From NCBI GenBank assembly GCA_016748015.1, contig JAAOMT010000222.1, forward strand, positions 6,245-70,221: a DNA stretch of 63,977 nucleotides, given 5' to 3'. Each line of letters opens with the position of its first letter. The first letter of the stretch is position 1. The DNA comes from Geosiphon pyriformis. Taxonomy: Eukaryota; Glomeromycota; Glomeromycetes; Archaeosporales; Geosiphonaceae. A program made the translations under genes and the position numbers. Below, in pieces: positions 11,461 to 24,059 of this stretch. The notes under the pieces were generated by a model. It had not been told where the DNA came from, searched no databases, and was given only the letters and a program-made list of their open reading frames with translations.

Positions 11461-14400
11461 CTACACATCTATAACTACCCGCACACTGCCATCCAGACCA
11501 GAAAAGAAACAAAAAGGCTTCCGACGACCAAAGCTAACAGCAAAGGAATTGGCCAAACCAAGCAATTCCACAACACCATTAGACAAAACCGAAGACACAC
11601 CACAAGGGAGCCCAGAAACAACACCAACATCACAGACCAGACCAGCCTTCTCCATCACCACCCGGTGGCTGGCTCTAGCCAACCATACCTTAGCACGATG
11701 TAGATCAACAACGAACCTGACATAATCAACAATCCTAGCAGTGGCCACTTTTTTATTCTCAAAAACATCACAAGCCTCCTCATACCACTCCTCCAGCACA
11801 AACCCTTTGCACACCAAAGTGTACAGCCCAACATCAATGGAACATTGAGACAAAACCTGCAACACAGCAGAAGCAGAGGAACCACCAGCCAAAGCTGACC
11901 AACGAGCAGAAGCCTCTGCCAAAATCTCACCACAAATGCCAGACTTATGAACACAAGTAAAAACGTGGTCAGAGAACTCTACCTCACCGCAAAACAAACA
12001 CAACACACTAGGGTAGTATTTATCATACAACCTCTTCCTAATGGCCACCGGCAACCTCCTGTGCACAGCCTTCATAACATAAGTGCAAAGCGATGAGGAT
12101 GCGCGGCTAGTGAACTCAGCAAGCATATGAGAATCAGGATGCCACACCTTCACCGTGACAACCCAGTCTATGCAACCAATTATCGCATCCGGAACTACAT
12201 CACAACCAGGCCCAGCTTCCCAACGAGCACAATGAATCGATCGAAAAATATTTCTGACAAAATGACGGGCATTACCAAAAACAGCAACACCCTCAGCAAC
12301 CAAAAAATGTTCACACACATCGGCACAAAGGGAAAAAGGAGACCCAGAGGCAGCCCCAGCAGCCAAGTCAGCTCTCACATTACCAGGAATCCCAGAGTGT
12401 CCTTTCACCTTAACCCAACTCACACTAAGATCCTTATCCCTGACCAAATTGAAAATATGACACCTTTCCAGCCAGCATTGATTACGGAAATCAGGAGCAA
12501 CCAAAGACATCTCAGACACACATGCGTCAATGGCAGCCTGGCTGTCAAGACACAATACCACAGTACTTAAAGAAGGAACACACTCCAAAGCCAAAGCGAC
12601 AGCCTGTAACTCGGCCATAGTAGATGACAAAAGACCATGAACAGCAACACTAATACTCATATCCAAGACCGGAAAGTACGCAGCAGTACCACAGGTGACC
12701 TCAGCAGAGCCTGCATTCCTCAAAGACCCATCCGAGAAAACTTCAAAAGAGTCTGACCAAATGTCATGCAATCCATCTTTGACTGCAGAAAATTCCCCAA
12801 ACCCCAAAATGTCCAAACCAAGCTTTTCTGCTGAGCCAACAGAACCAGAAAATGAGTAGCCCTGACCTTTCAAAAACTCAGAAGAAACCACGAACCAGTG
12901 AGGCACAAGGCCACGTGGATCCAACCTCTTCCAATGACGAAAAGTTTTCCAATCCAACAAAACACCTTTTTTATCAAAAAGCCAATCACCAAAAGCGACA
13001 CCAAAACGTTTAAGAGATTTGACCGAATCAAAATACAGAGACTTTCCAAGAACAGAGGACAACGGGAACCGACCAGGACTACAAAATGCAGTGGGGAGGT
13101 TGTTCACCAAAGTAAGCTCATTGCCCAGAAAGATCTTCACCATCCCAGCCAAAAAATTGTTCACTGGACTAACACGCAACCTGACTGGAAACTGCAAAGG
13201 ATCCAAAGGAGCCCAACCAAGAACCTGTAGATCCAAAAACCTATGTCTAAACAAACGCCCAAGAATGCCAAAGACATTAGAGAACACCATCAAAGCAGTA
13301 ACCTTCCCTTCTGACTGCACCTGCTCAAAAGGCTTTAGGCCGTACAATGAGGGATGATGCAAAGCAGCATCAGGAAAATCACGGGAGAGACAAGCCTTGG
13401 ACCTAAGACCCTTTCTAACCAAGACATCTCACTTGCAACAAACATTAGATGAAACAAAACTGAACTAAGTACGATAGCTAACAATAAGCTGCAAAATAGC
13501 CGACACCAGATAGGAGAATTGTTTGTCTGTAATAGCTTTCCTAAGCACAACATTGACGAAGAAATGTACATCCGCATGAGCCTTGGCAACACTCGGCTTG
13601 GAGAGCCCTTCAGTTGACAGAAAAATACTCAGATACCGATGTGCTTCCCCTTTTTTGGCAATAGAAATTGGCTGACCACAAATGTTCAGTGAAGCAACTT
13701 TAACATCCTGATTGATGGGAATAGCTACCGTCTTCTCACTATTGATAGAAATATTATTGATCACAAAAAATTCACTGGCAATGTTCAGAGCATATTGAGT
13801 AGAAGCCTGACAATTTCCAACCCAGATCGTATTATCAACAAATGCACCAGCCGAAAAATACGATGTCAAACCACTACTGCCCTTAATTCTGCCAGATTTT
13901 GAAACAAACTTAGTATCAATCCAGTACCCACACAATTGTTTGTGCCTTTTAACCTCACACAAAAGCGGATCGTAAAAAATTCTCCAAAGAAGTGGCAAAA
14001 AGACCTCATCCTGGTCCAGCCCATTATGCATCTTATAACCACCAGACAAACCAAAGTCAGTCATTACCTTATTAACTCTATCCTCATGAATACCACCAAA
14101 AAACCTTATGAACCTCTCACACATCTTGACACGCCGCAAACTAGCTCTTAAATGATGCCACCCAACTGAATCATAAGCTTTCCGCATATCTTGCAAGACC
14201 AACCATAACTCCCTATCCTTCTCAATGGCATCCTCAATTACCAAACCAACAGCAAACACCGGAGATTGTGTTGACATACTCTTCAGCACCGAAAAGTTGT
14301 CACCCTGAAGAACATTGAACTTGCTACAAGCCATTGAAATACAGTCAGACAGAATCTTGGAAAGAATCTTCCTGGCAGTCTCAATCAAAGCAATGGGCCG

Positions 14401-16146
14401 AGTGTTTGTAAGAACTCCATCCCAGTCATAAGGCTTAGGAATCATTGATACCCAAGCCCTCTTCCACAAAACAGGCACCACACCACCAGACAAACATTTA
14501 TTAAATAGCGCCAACAGGCACCCCAAAACCACCTTATCACCATGTTTCCATAACTCATTAGGAACACCAGACAAACCAGCAGCCTTGCCATTAGGAAGAC
14601 CACCAACAACAGAAAGTAACTCGCCCATACTGATTGCACTCATAACACCTGAAAAAGCATCATCCCAAACATAGTCCAAAGGCGCGTACTGACAAGCCCA
14701 AAGACCAGGAAGCACTGACTGCACGGAGCATTTCCTCATCCACCCCTCCATTATTCTATCCACACTGGATTTCACCTCTTCAGGCAACAAAACCAGATCA
14801 TTATCAACTATTAAGTGATCCAACACAACCTTGTAAAAAGGCTTTTCTAACACACTCCTGATCATACTACCCTTATCCAAACAGAAATTATCCATGTGCT
14901 TCTCAATTGTCTTCCTAACCGAAGCTTCCTCAGCCAACTTTGACTCAAACATCTTCGACCTTCTGTAATCTCTGTGAACCAATGACAAATGCCTAACAAC
15001 AACATCAGATTTAACACCCGAGCCAACCAAGTCCTTAAAAGCACAAGCCTTTGCGTCATCCAGAGTTGACCATTTACTCACAAGACGATCAGCGCTCAGC
15101 AAATCACCAGAGCAAAATTTCTTGACAATCTTGGCTACCAACAATTTCAGACCAAAAAACCTAGAAGAATGTTTGTTTCTCGAACACTTGAATTCACTAA
15201 ACCAATGTCTCAAAAATGTCACATCAGCAGAATCCACCACAGCTCTTACCAAAACTGCCCACATAGCATCTACATTACCACGTATTTTGGCACCAGAGAA
15301 CACCTCACCCAAAGACAAAAGTTTAGCTAACGAGAGATCCTTAAACTTAGCCCATCCAACACAGTCAGCATTCTTGATTTTGAACTTCCAATGATCCTTA
15401 TTCGCCTGCTTGCGCAAACTGTTCAATTGTACATCTAGAAGCCCACCCAAACCGACTGAAACTACAACAGCCTTGTGATTAGTGTTAAAGAAATCTGAAA
15501 CAGAGACAACTTGATGGCCAGCAACAGCAGTAGACAAATTACTACCAACAAAAATGTAATCAATTGTTTTCCCAACCCCTTTTGAATTGCTCCACGTATA
15601 AGAATTAGCCAAATGATAACCAACAAATGAATTGACCAAACCTAAACTCAAACAAAACTTGAAACTAGCACTTCTACCAGATCCATTCTCATTAAGATTC
15701 CCACCCAAGATAACAAAATTGCTGGAGTTGACTGCCTTTGCAATAAGGGTGTTAACTTCAGAAGCCTAACCAAATCTAGCCCCAGAGGAGGCACCAGCAT
15801 ACAACCCCAAAACAGTAACTGAGAGCTTGCCCTTAAACAGGAGCCGAACAGAAATAACTCGACCAGGAATCTCCTCCACCTTAGATACATGACGGGCCAA
15901 AGAAGTGTTCATAACAATCACAACCCCAGCATCCATAAAACCCTTATCCAAGCCAGAAGAAAATATTCGCACTCCATTAAATTTATCCTTTATCCATGGC
16001 CCAGAAAAAGACCTCAACTTAGTCTCAGTAATAAAAGAAACCATATTTCCCAAGCTCACATGTCAACAAACAACATCTGCTTGCTTTGCAGGAACATTGA
16101 TACTCCAAACGTTGCACATAGCAAATTTTCAAACCAAACTACTCAT
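11461..16146 (-). pseudogene. LINE ORF2: endonuclease, reverse transcriptase, RNase H, zinc motif
   Basis: A 1562-codon frame with five in-frame stops: TGA 16129-16131, TGA 16063-16065, TAG 15766-15768, TAG 13465-13467 and TGA 13429-13431. There are no frameshifts. The start ATG (16144-16146) overlaps the ORF1 stop. Codons about 30-230 form an AP-type endonuclease with ITETKL, GGNLNENG (usually GGDFNE) and NTNHKAV (usually DTDH). The RT spans about codons 490-790 with LQDMRKAYDS and a catalytic box FVDN (usually xxDD). RNase H (codons about 1136-1260) keeps FSDGS, ELQAVALALE, CLDSQAA and KGHSGIPGNVRAD. A CX2CX7HX3C motif follows near codons 1383-1398. The Asp-to-Asn changes alone would disable endonuclease and RT. 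Confidence 0.9.
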
Positions 16147-18104
16147 TGAGATGGAGGAAAAGCCAACGAACCTGATCCAGAATGCAGATGATCCAATCTA
16201 TTCAAGACCGAGCAAACTGAAGCTTCAAGAGCCATAATATTCGACTCCAAACTGCCAATCTTGGCAGTCAAAACCTTAGAACTGCTCAGATTGAAATCAA
16301 CAACCAACCCACCAACATTGGGAGAAGAAGAGGCAGATGACAACAACGTGCTATCCAAATCCAAACCTGAGTCCATATCAGAAACAATGGCAGTTGGAGA
16401 CACCAAAGGAAGAGCTGAAGGAGAAAGCGCTAATGGCACCAAGTCAACAAAACTTAATTTCTTTAAAATGAGTAAGACTTGGTCCGTGAGAATTTCCACG
16501 GAGTGTTCCAGCACAGCTAGGCGACCACCTAGATCAGCGGCACCAGACGAGGAGGAATCCATTGAGAAAGCCTTCAAACCAGAGACCAAACTGACACCAG
16601 GAGCACCCGAAGAGACAACACGAGAGAGAGAACGGCCTGCCACTTGGGCCCACGTCTTTCCACCAAAAGAAACTGGATGAGCGACAGGGGCTGACTTCCT
16701 CTTATATATCTCAGCTAGACGAACCCGATCTTGCTCAGAAACCACCTTCTTTCCTCGAACACCAGAATACTCACCCAAGGAACAGTTGACCGAAACATGA
16801 CCAAATTGTTTACAACGAGCACAACTGGCCAAAGAAAGACCAGCCCAATGCAAACTCACGTTTCTAAAAACTGGAACGGTACCAATAGCAGCCAACTTGG
16901 ATGCCTCATCACCAAAACAAATTACAGCACATCTATTACGAACATATGAACTAGGGTTATGGCTAATATAACAAGTCTTCCCACCATATGATTCCAACAA
17001 ACTGGAGAAATCATGAGCATTGGTGCCAACTGGAAGAGTATAGAGCAAAGCCCGATGCTGATCCCTCGATACCCACGTTTGTTTATCAATATTCGCCTTT
17101 GCCACGCGGACAGAATCCTTTCCCATGAGCACAGACCATTTAGCTGCGACCAAATCAGCCATCTCAGATAATTCATATTCCACCAGGGCTTTTTGCCAAA
17201 GACCAATAAGCTGCACTTTAATTGAAACAATCTTGCCAAACTTGGAGAACACTGCCTCAATTGCCGATTTGGGAAGATCTACTGGGATTTCCTTGACAAT
17301 CACCTCCCGATCTGAATGGCTGTTTACTTTTCTTAGATCATCATTTACCAATATTTTTTCACTGATTGCCATTTCCCTCGCCTTAAACAAACTTTTTTCA
17401 GATGTAAATGATGACCTTATTATTCCAGGAAATTTTGAGGGAGTTGAAGCCCTCCCAAAACCATCAACCTAATAAAAAATTTTTTTCACACAAACCAACT
17501 TATCACCAATAGTTTTGCCAAGAATGGCAGATAGCTCAATATCCAATGCAAATGATTTTGACAAAATAAAACTCCGTTTCTCTGGAACACGTGACCCGAC
17601 TGGAGGAAGGCGATTGGACCCACAAAATTTAGGATTCAGAAGAGGCAGAGTGTCTCCACCATCACTTAGCACGTTGAAAGAGAGAGGTGGCGACTTACTG
17701 TTCAGAACATAGGTGTGGGTACGCGTTTTCCTTGGCGTGGCATCATTCATGTCGTCGTCCAAACCTGAAACATTCGACTCAGCATAGCTAGTTTCCTCAG
17801 TGATGACGTTTTCCAAGTTATCCAAGTCTGAGACGCCACTTATGCTATCCACTTTGCTGTTGACCTCGCTAGCCCACAATCGCCCAATATTAGGTCCGTC
17901 ACCACTTTCATCCATAACGTTTGAGACACCAGCAGACGACTCCACCAAACCGTCAACTGTTACAGGTTTCTTCAGCTTCTTATAGGATGCACCGTGAGAT
18001 TGAGGACCAACCGAACACTTATTTTTGACACCAGACTGGGTCCCCAACCCAGCCGAAACGGACCCAGAACCACCAGTAGCAAAGCCCACCAGTTCCATAG
18101 CCAC
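16143..18104 (-). pseudogene. LINE ORF1: RRM-like and CCHC nucleic-acid-binding protein
   Basis: A single frame of 654 codons including its stop, with one internal TAG (17469-17471) that probably replaces a Gln codon. After a Ser-, Val- and Asp-rich N-terminal third, codons about 267-340 read like an RNA recognition motif (EVIVKEIPVDLP, then FSKFGKIVSIKVQ and KALVEYEL). Codons about 426-440 carry a zinc knuckle CARCKQFGHVSVNC of spacing CX2CX4HX4C. A coiled, Leu- and Val-rich C-terminal segment (LAVLEHSVEILTDQVLLIL) may multimerise. Expected role: bind LINE RNA and form the RNP. The stop TGA overlaps the ORF2 ATG. Confidence 0.85.
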
Positions 18105-18225
18105 AAAAAGGGGAATGTCTGAAGAAATAACTGGAGAAAGGTAAAGGGAAAAGGGAAAAAGAAGGCTATTTCAGTGATGACTCAAAGCTCTCGTTGTGAC
18201 TAAGGGATCAACGAAAAAAAAGTCT

Positions 18226-18899
18226 ATAATATCCTAATTATGTTTAAAATGTTTTAAATAGCAATATAATTGTTTTTAATTTATATTATATTATTAACAT
18301 ATATATTTATAGCCAAAAAAAAGTCAAATTTATATTGAATTTTATCTTGTTGTTCTTATCACAAATTTAAAATTTATATAATAACTAAATACAGATTTTT
18401 ACAGTTTAATTTTACATAAAAAAAAATCATAAAAAATCTGCCATAAAAAAAAAGAAAACTTAACTTTAATCTAAGCTGTTTTGTATTACATAATTATTAA
18501 ACAGATTAAAATTTGTTATAACTTGATTAATATAATTATTATAAATATAATCAAAAAATCAAATAAATTTGTTATATTGTTACAAATAATTATTTGGAGT
18601 GTTAAAACAAATAACAAACCTGTAACTTGGTATTCAATAACTGAGAATATTGGTAATTTTTAAAGATTTTGGAGTTTGAAGATTTTGGTTGAGTTCTTTA
18701 TATAATAAATAGAGATTTAATTAATGGTTTTTTTTGTGAATTTCTTTCTTTATTATGGTGGTTAGTTTATTTTAATAGTTGTGTCTTTCTGGTAAACTAT
18801 CCTTAAATTTTTATCTTTGTTTCTAAGTTTTTTATCAAACTATTCTTGATGTCAAATACTTAGTGCTTAATTTTTTTAATCAATTAGTAAACAACAATA
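18226..18899. other. AT-rich spacer with a short A-rich simple repeat
   Basis: No gene seen. A run of (aacaa/aataa)n units lies at about 18893-18935. The rest is AT-rich sequence between the LINE 5' end and the decayed LINE copy. Confidence 0.6.
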
Positions 18900-20749
18900 A
18901 AACAAAACAAAACAAAATAAAATAAAATAAAAAATAAGAAATTAGTATTCTATTAATAACTATAATTAAGAATTATTGTTTTAGTGTAGTTAAATATTGG
19001 ATTTTATTAACATAAAGTGTTAATAGTAGGAAAATGATTAATATTTTTAATTAACTGAATTTATTAAAATAATTATTCATGTAAACTAAAGTATTTTTAA
19101 ACCACAATAATATTGAATCTCTAGAACTCAATTTTTTGTAGTGATGAAAAGTTTTCTAACTTATAACTAATCTATACTTATCTAAAAACCTGTTATTAAA
19201 AACAATACTAAAATATCTCAAAGAATAAATTACACTGAAATAAAAAGACTCTTCCAGAATTTTGACATTAAAAACCACCCAAAACTACGAAATACATTAG
19301 ACAAACTGTTGGCCAAAAAATTTTGTTATTCAAAAAAATTTTTACAACATCTGTTAAAAAGTTATTTACAAAACTAACTTTTAATCTAATAGAATACCAC
19401 AAAAAATTTATTAGAATCCATTTCAAAACTTGTAAGTCCAAAAAATAATGTTCAAACAATTAATCAAGAATTTCAGATGTATTAGAAAATACAATTAATA
19501 AAGCAATCTTGTTTTCTATCTGTAATTGCTCAAAAGTTTTCAATTTATAAAAAGATAGATAGTACAAAGTCTTATTAGAAAAATCTCTCAGTAAGTTGGT
19601 TTTAAATTTGAATCTTTTTTTTAACATAACATCTTATTTTTAGTACACATTTTTAAATATGAAGCTAAACTATATATAGTAATTAACAATAAACTACAAA
19701 ATTAATAAAACCAAATAGAAAAATTGTTTGTCTAATAATGTCTTTTTAAGAACTAAATTAGAAAAAAACTTAATATCTAAGTGTGTTTTGGCAAAGCTGA
19801 GTTTAGATATGCTTTTTATTGACAAAAAAATATCCAAATATCTATAATGTTTATTATGTCTAGCTATAGAAATTGGTTAATCACAAATTTGCAAAGAAGT
19901 ATTTACAACTCTTTAATTAATAAAAATTACTACAGTCTTGTTATTATTAATAAATATGTTATTTATTTCAAAAAACTTGCTAACAATATTCAAAATATAC
20001 TGTGTTAAAATCTAATTATTTCTTATTTAAATTGTATTATTAATAAATGCACCTGTTACAAAAAAGAAAAAATTATTTTTGTTTATTTTTATTCTGTCTG
20101 TTTTTGTTACAAAGTTTGTGTTAATTCTATATCTACATAAATATTTCTATTTCTTAATCTTACACAATAAAGGATCATAAAAATTTTTTCACAATAATAG
20201 TAAAAACACTTTGTCTTAATTTAGTCTATTTAATATCTTGTAATTATTTAACAGACCAAAATCAATTATTACTCTGTAAATTTTGCCCATATATATGGTT
20301 TCAAAAAATTTGATAAATCTGTTGCATATTTTGATTTATTTTAAACTAGCTTCTAAATAATGCTATTTAATTAAATTGTAAGCTTTATACATATTTTGTA
20401 AAACCAGCCAAACTTTTTGTTTTTTTTTCAAAGCATTTTTTATTATTAATCTAACAGTAAATACAGAAAATTGAATTAAAGTGCTTTTTAAAACTGAAAA
20501 ATTGTTTTCTCAAAAAACATTATATTTGGAACAAGCAAATAAAATGTGTTTTAACAGAATTTCGAATAAAATTTTCCTCACTGTTTTAATTAGTACAATA
20601 GGCTATGTATTTATTAAGATGTTATCTTAATTATACAGTTTGAAATTATTAAAACCTATATCTTTTTTTAAAGAATTAAAATTTTTTTAAAAGCCAGATA
20701 AAAATTTAACAAACTTAATAAGCATTTTATTATTTTATTATTATAATGC
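18900..20749 (-). mobile_element. Decayed LINE, left half (split by B1)
   Basis: By eye this aligns with the intact LINE at roughly 12.9-14.5 kb. Examples are the block at 19141-19165 against 12930-12950 and the block near 19290-19390 against 13090-13190. Most C and G positions are replaced by T and A and no frame survives. The right half lies at 40843-43880, on the other side of B1. Confidence 0.75.
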
Positions 20750-21153
20750 TGTTATGGGTAAACTTGGTAAGTATGGGAAATGGTAATGTTTGGTGCTCTC
20801 AATTATTGATGATGCATCTTTCACATAATTCTGTTGGCTTAGTCTTAATTATCAGTCTCTGAAGGTCTATTTCTGGATGTGAATTTACCTATTGAGTTCT
20901 TTGATTATAAAGCACAGAGTTTGTTTTTCGTCAATTGCAACATTTTTTGTAAATGTGAGCTTTCTTCTCTGAGCTAACGAGCGCAGTCATTAGAGTCTGG
21001 CATTGTCTTTTCACTTTTCTGGTAAGCTAACAAGATAATGTTAATATCCAAAACTTAGGAGGAGCTTCTCTCTTTTACCAGGCTATTATGAAGTCTATTC
21101 CTAGACAGTTGATTTTACTATGTTGCTGCTCCACAAAAATAAAACAGAAAAAG

Positions 21154-21185
<32 letters not shown>

Positions 21186-21850
21186 AAAAAAAGATAAATT
21201 AATATCGTCAATTGCCGTGATCAAGAGCAATTGGTCCAAATCATTAATAGGTTTGAGGCGGTTATGCTAAGAGCATCTGTCCTAAAATGGAGGTACGAGA
21301 CAAGGGTTAATTCACGTAAATTCCATGAAGTTCGAAAACATGAATTTGTGATTCTGATTTCTTTAATAATTGGTTTATTTCAGGAAATGAAATAGAAAAG
21401 ATAATAAAGAATGAAGAGGTATGGATATTTAATTCTTGTTTAAAGGTTTGTATCTATCTGTCTGTCTTTTTTCACTTCTACAACTACTTGCTTTTATATA
21501 TTCTTTTGGTTTTACAGGATTGCTTTCAATTGTCTCACTATTGCTAGCTATTACTTTGTTGTTTCTGTTATTGCTTTGTTTTTCTATGTTATTGCTAGTT
21601 ATTCTATGTTATAACATATTATCTAATATTATTACATGTTATTCTATGTTATCCTGCATTATAACACATTATCCTATGTTATTGCGCACTATTCTGTGTT
21701 ATCCTGCGTTATAACACGTTATCCTACGTTATAACACGTTATCCTACATTATAACGCGTTATCCAATGTTATTGCACATTATTCTGTATTATGTCATATT
21801 TTGGTCATGTTTTTTCATAACTTTGGATTGGTTTTTCTACTCGGGTAACA
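20750..21850 (-). repeat. B1 3' LTR
   Basis: This LTR of 1101 bases has TGTTA...TAACA termini. It contains an A-rich tract (21136-21195) and an array of TTATAAC-type imperfect palindromes (about 21590-21790). An internal taatgtttggtgctctc (20784-20800) is the reverse complement of the element's primer-binding region. It is about 27 bases longer than its partner, mainly because of extra units in the palindrome array. Confidence 0.92.
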
Positions 21851-21866
21851 TTATCCTTTTTTTTTA
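21851..21866 (-). promoter_or_regulatory. B1 polypurine tract
   Basis: On the minus strand AAAAAAAAAGGATAA lies directly before the LTR. It is an all-purine run ending two bases short of the LTR, in the right place to prime plus-strand synthesis. Confidence 0.6.
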
Positions 21867-22442
21867 AAATTGAGCTTCTGCAAAACCATATGTATCTGTT
21901 ATTATGGCTTCATTTGTGTAATGTTTGATTGTTGCCTCGAGTATTGCCTTTTGTAAGTCTTTGAACTGTTGATTGGTTATTTGTCTTATGTTGTTAACCA
22001 TTATGGTTTTCATAGATCCGTTCAGTAGTACGTTTGGGCAATGTTGGAAGGCAGTGTATAGTCGGTATACTGCTTTGTAATGTAGGGTCAGGTTGTTTTT
22101 CCCTACAAATTTTTCTACTTGTTGTATTGCTTCTTTGTTAAACGTTTTCTGGCTAAGGTCTTCATATGGTGTTTTCAAGTCAAGCTGTTCTTCAATTTTG
22201 TAAAACCAATAAGCTGGAGGAAGTTTTTCTTTCTATTCCTGGACATTGTCAGGTGTTCACTCCTCTGTTTTGTGGAGTTCAATCTTACAAGCTAAAGCTT
22301 TTTTTATTTTTTCGAGCTTGGGGACCAAGTATCTTCTTTTGTAACCTTTTTCTTGTTCTTTGCCTCCTTTTTTTCCACCTCCCGCCTGAAGGCAATTTTT
22401 CCTCCAACATTGCCTTTCGGGTGGTGGGTAGGGAAAGAACAT
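21864..22442 (-). pseudogene. B1 ORF3, accessory ORF downstream of integrase
   Basis: Unrecognised protein between integrase and the 3' LTR. It is one frame with two in-frame stops (TGA at 22257-22259 and a TAG shortly after). The N-terminal part is strongly basic (GGGKKGGKEQEKGYKRR), which could serve nuclear import or nucleic-acid binding. The C-terminal 105 codons (21864-22178) resemble A2 ORF3: a KEAIQ segment, then YRLYTAF and CPNVLLN in matching places, and a TNQQFKDLQ segment like the A2 FQQFSDQI region. Unlike in family A, the stop is before the LTR. The start is uncertain. Confidence 0.6.
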
Positions 22443-22734
22443 TTAATTCTAATTGAACTCTTGTTTTCCCCTCTTTTGCTCTTATCTTTGTACCATATCT
22501 CTTTTTTATTAATTGTTATTTCTATTTGAGATGTCGATTTTTGAATTGTTTCAAATAATTGTTTAGATAATTTTAAAATTTGATCTGAAAAGTCCATGTT
22601 GAAATTTCTATTGTTTCTTGCTGCTTTTCGGATGCTATATATATTTGAATTCTCTAATTTAATTTGCTGCCCATTGTCTACGTTTTGATGACAATGATTG
22701 GTTCCAGATCTTGTGGTATATTTTCTGGTCTGAT

Positions 22735-23990
22735 TAATAAAATTTGTGTTCCTAGTTGAGGTACTGATGACGATAATTCCTGTTTTACATGATAAATTTT
22801 TAACTGATTTCCATGCACTACTTTCTTTAAAATTCTGTCTTCCAATTATAATTTGTAAGCTCCATTTCTTAATGCTTCGTGTATGTAGAATGAACTGTCT
22901 CACTTTGGGTCAAACTTTCCACTCCACTGTTTCTCAGCTTTTGTATGATGTAACAGTACTTGGTCTCCAATTTTGAATTCCATTGGTTGTTTTAATAGAT
23001 GTTTATCATGTCTTTCTTTTTGTCGTTTTTGAGCATGACTAATATTGTCAGCTGCTGTTTTTCAATTGTTTTCCAACGTTTCTATTAGCTGGTACGTTCT
23101 TTGGTGTAAGGTAGCTTCAAAATTCTCTTCATTAATTGTTTCTGTTGGGTATGACAGTATCACTTGTTTAATTGGTAACGTAGCTTTTCTTCTATAGACT
23201 AGTTCGAACGGTGTGAACTGAGTCATATTTTGTTTTAATGTTCAGTATGCAAAGAGTACAGAAAGTATGAATAAGTCCCATTCTTGTTTGTTTTCATGAC
23301 TTATTTTTGCTAGTGCTTTGCACAGTGTTTTGTTAAATTGTTCTACCAGTCTGTTTGTTTGTGGGTGGTATGGTGACGATAAGGGTCTCTTTATTTCAAA
23401 CTGTTGGCTTAGTTCAGTCAGCATATTATTAATGAAGTGTGTTTCCTGATCAGATAATAATTCTTTCAGACATCTATGTTGGCAAATTAGGTCTTGATGC
23501 ACAAATTTGGCTACTGTTTTGGTGTCGGCCACTTGGATTGCTCTGGCTTCTGGCCATTTTGTAAGATAGTCTATGGCTACAATGATATAGCAATTTCCTT
23601 AAGATATAATTGAAAGAGGTCCAACCAAATTGATCCCAATTCTATTAAATAGATTTCCAACTGGAATGGGTTGAAGTAGTTCTGTTGATCTTGCTCCTCC
23701 TCTTCGCTGGCATGTGTCACAATTGAGCACATATTCGAAAATGTTTTTGTACATCGTTGGCCAATAGTATAAGTTTAGTGTTCTTTCGAGGATAGCATCT
23801 TTGTTAAAGTGTCCTGCAGTCAGATCTGAGTGCATGCTATATAGTATAGTTTCTCTTTTACTGTCCTTGATTAGTCATTGTGGGTTGGGGTGGTTTTGGC
23901 GTTTTTGTCGATATAGTTGGTTGTCTTGAATAAAATAATTTTGGGCTTGTTTTCAAATAGTACTCTGTTCCTGTTGAGATAATATTTCCT
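22735..23990 (-). pseudogene. B1 integrase region
   Basis: Ty3-like integrase in more than one frame. The zinc region (LNCDTCQRRGG near 23690-23740) precedes a core with an IDYLTKWPEA segment, LLSDQETHF and VEQFNKTL, so the DDE residues are kept although the usual Gly after SDQ is Glu. The C-terminal part (FKIGDQVLLHHTKAEKQWSG, then KLQLEDRIL) runs to about 22735. Stops and at least one frameshift break it. Confidence 0.8.
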
Positions 23991-24059
23991 TGAAACGTAG
24001 TGTTGATAGGTACTGATGTAGTCGTTAATAAGTGAGTGTGTCCATGGGTCTGGGATTAG

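Larger units (their letters stand above)
11341..18225 (-). mobile_element. Full-length LINE (non-LTR retrotransposon), inactivated
   Basis: Two-ORF LINE on the minus strand, clearly less AT-rich than its flanks, which marks it as a fairly young insertion. The order is 5' UTR (to about 18225), ORF1 (18104-16143), ORF2 (16146-11461) and a short 3' region with a repeated CGTTAAATG-like tail near 11330-11352. Its protein patterns match LINEs I recall from arbuscular mycorrhizal fungi; the RT plus RNase H layout is I/Tad-like. End points are approximate and I could not fix a target duplication. All reading-frame breaks found are in-frame stops. Confidence 0.88.

Noticed and set aside
12127-12570. 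Plus-strand ORFs across the LINE (also 15889-16237, 16261-16680)
   Set aside because: They are antisense shadows of the real minus-strand LINE ORFs, open because the region is less AT-rich.
21436-21714. Leu-rich ORF in both B LTRs resembling a membrane protein
   Set aside because: The hydrophobic run comes from the TTATAAC repeat array read in one frame; the length follows the repeat number.
22304-22903. 199-codon basic ORF in B1
   Set aside because: It is out of frame with the integrase C-terminus and ORF3 homology; the true frames explain the region.
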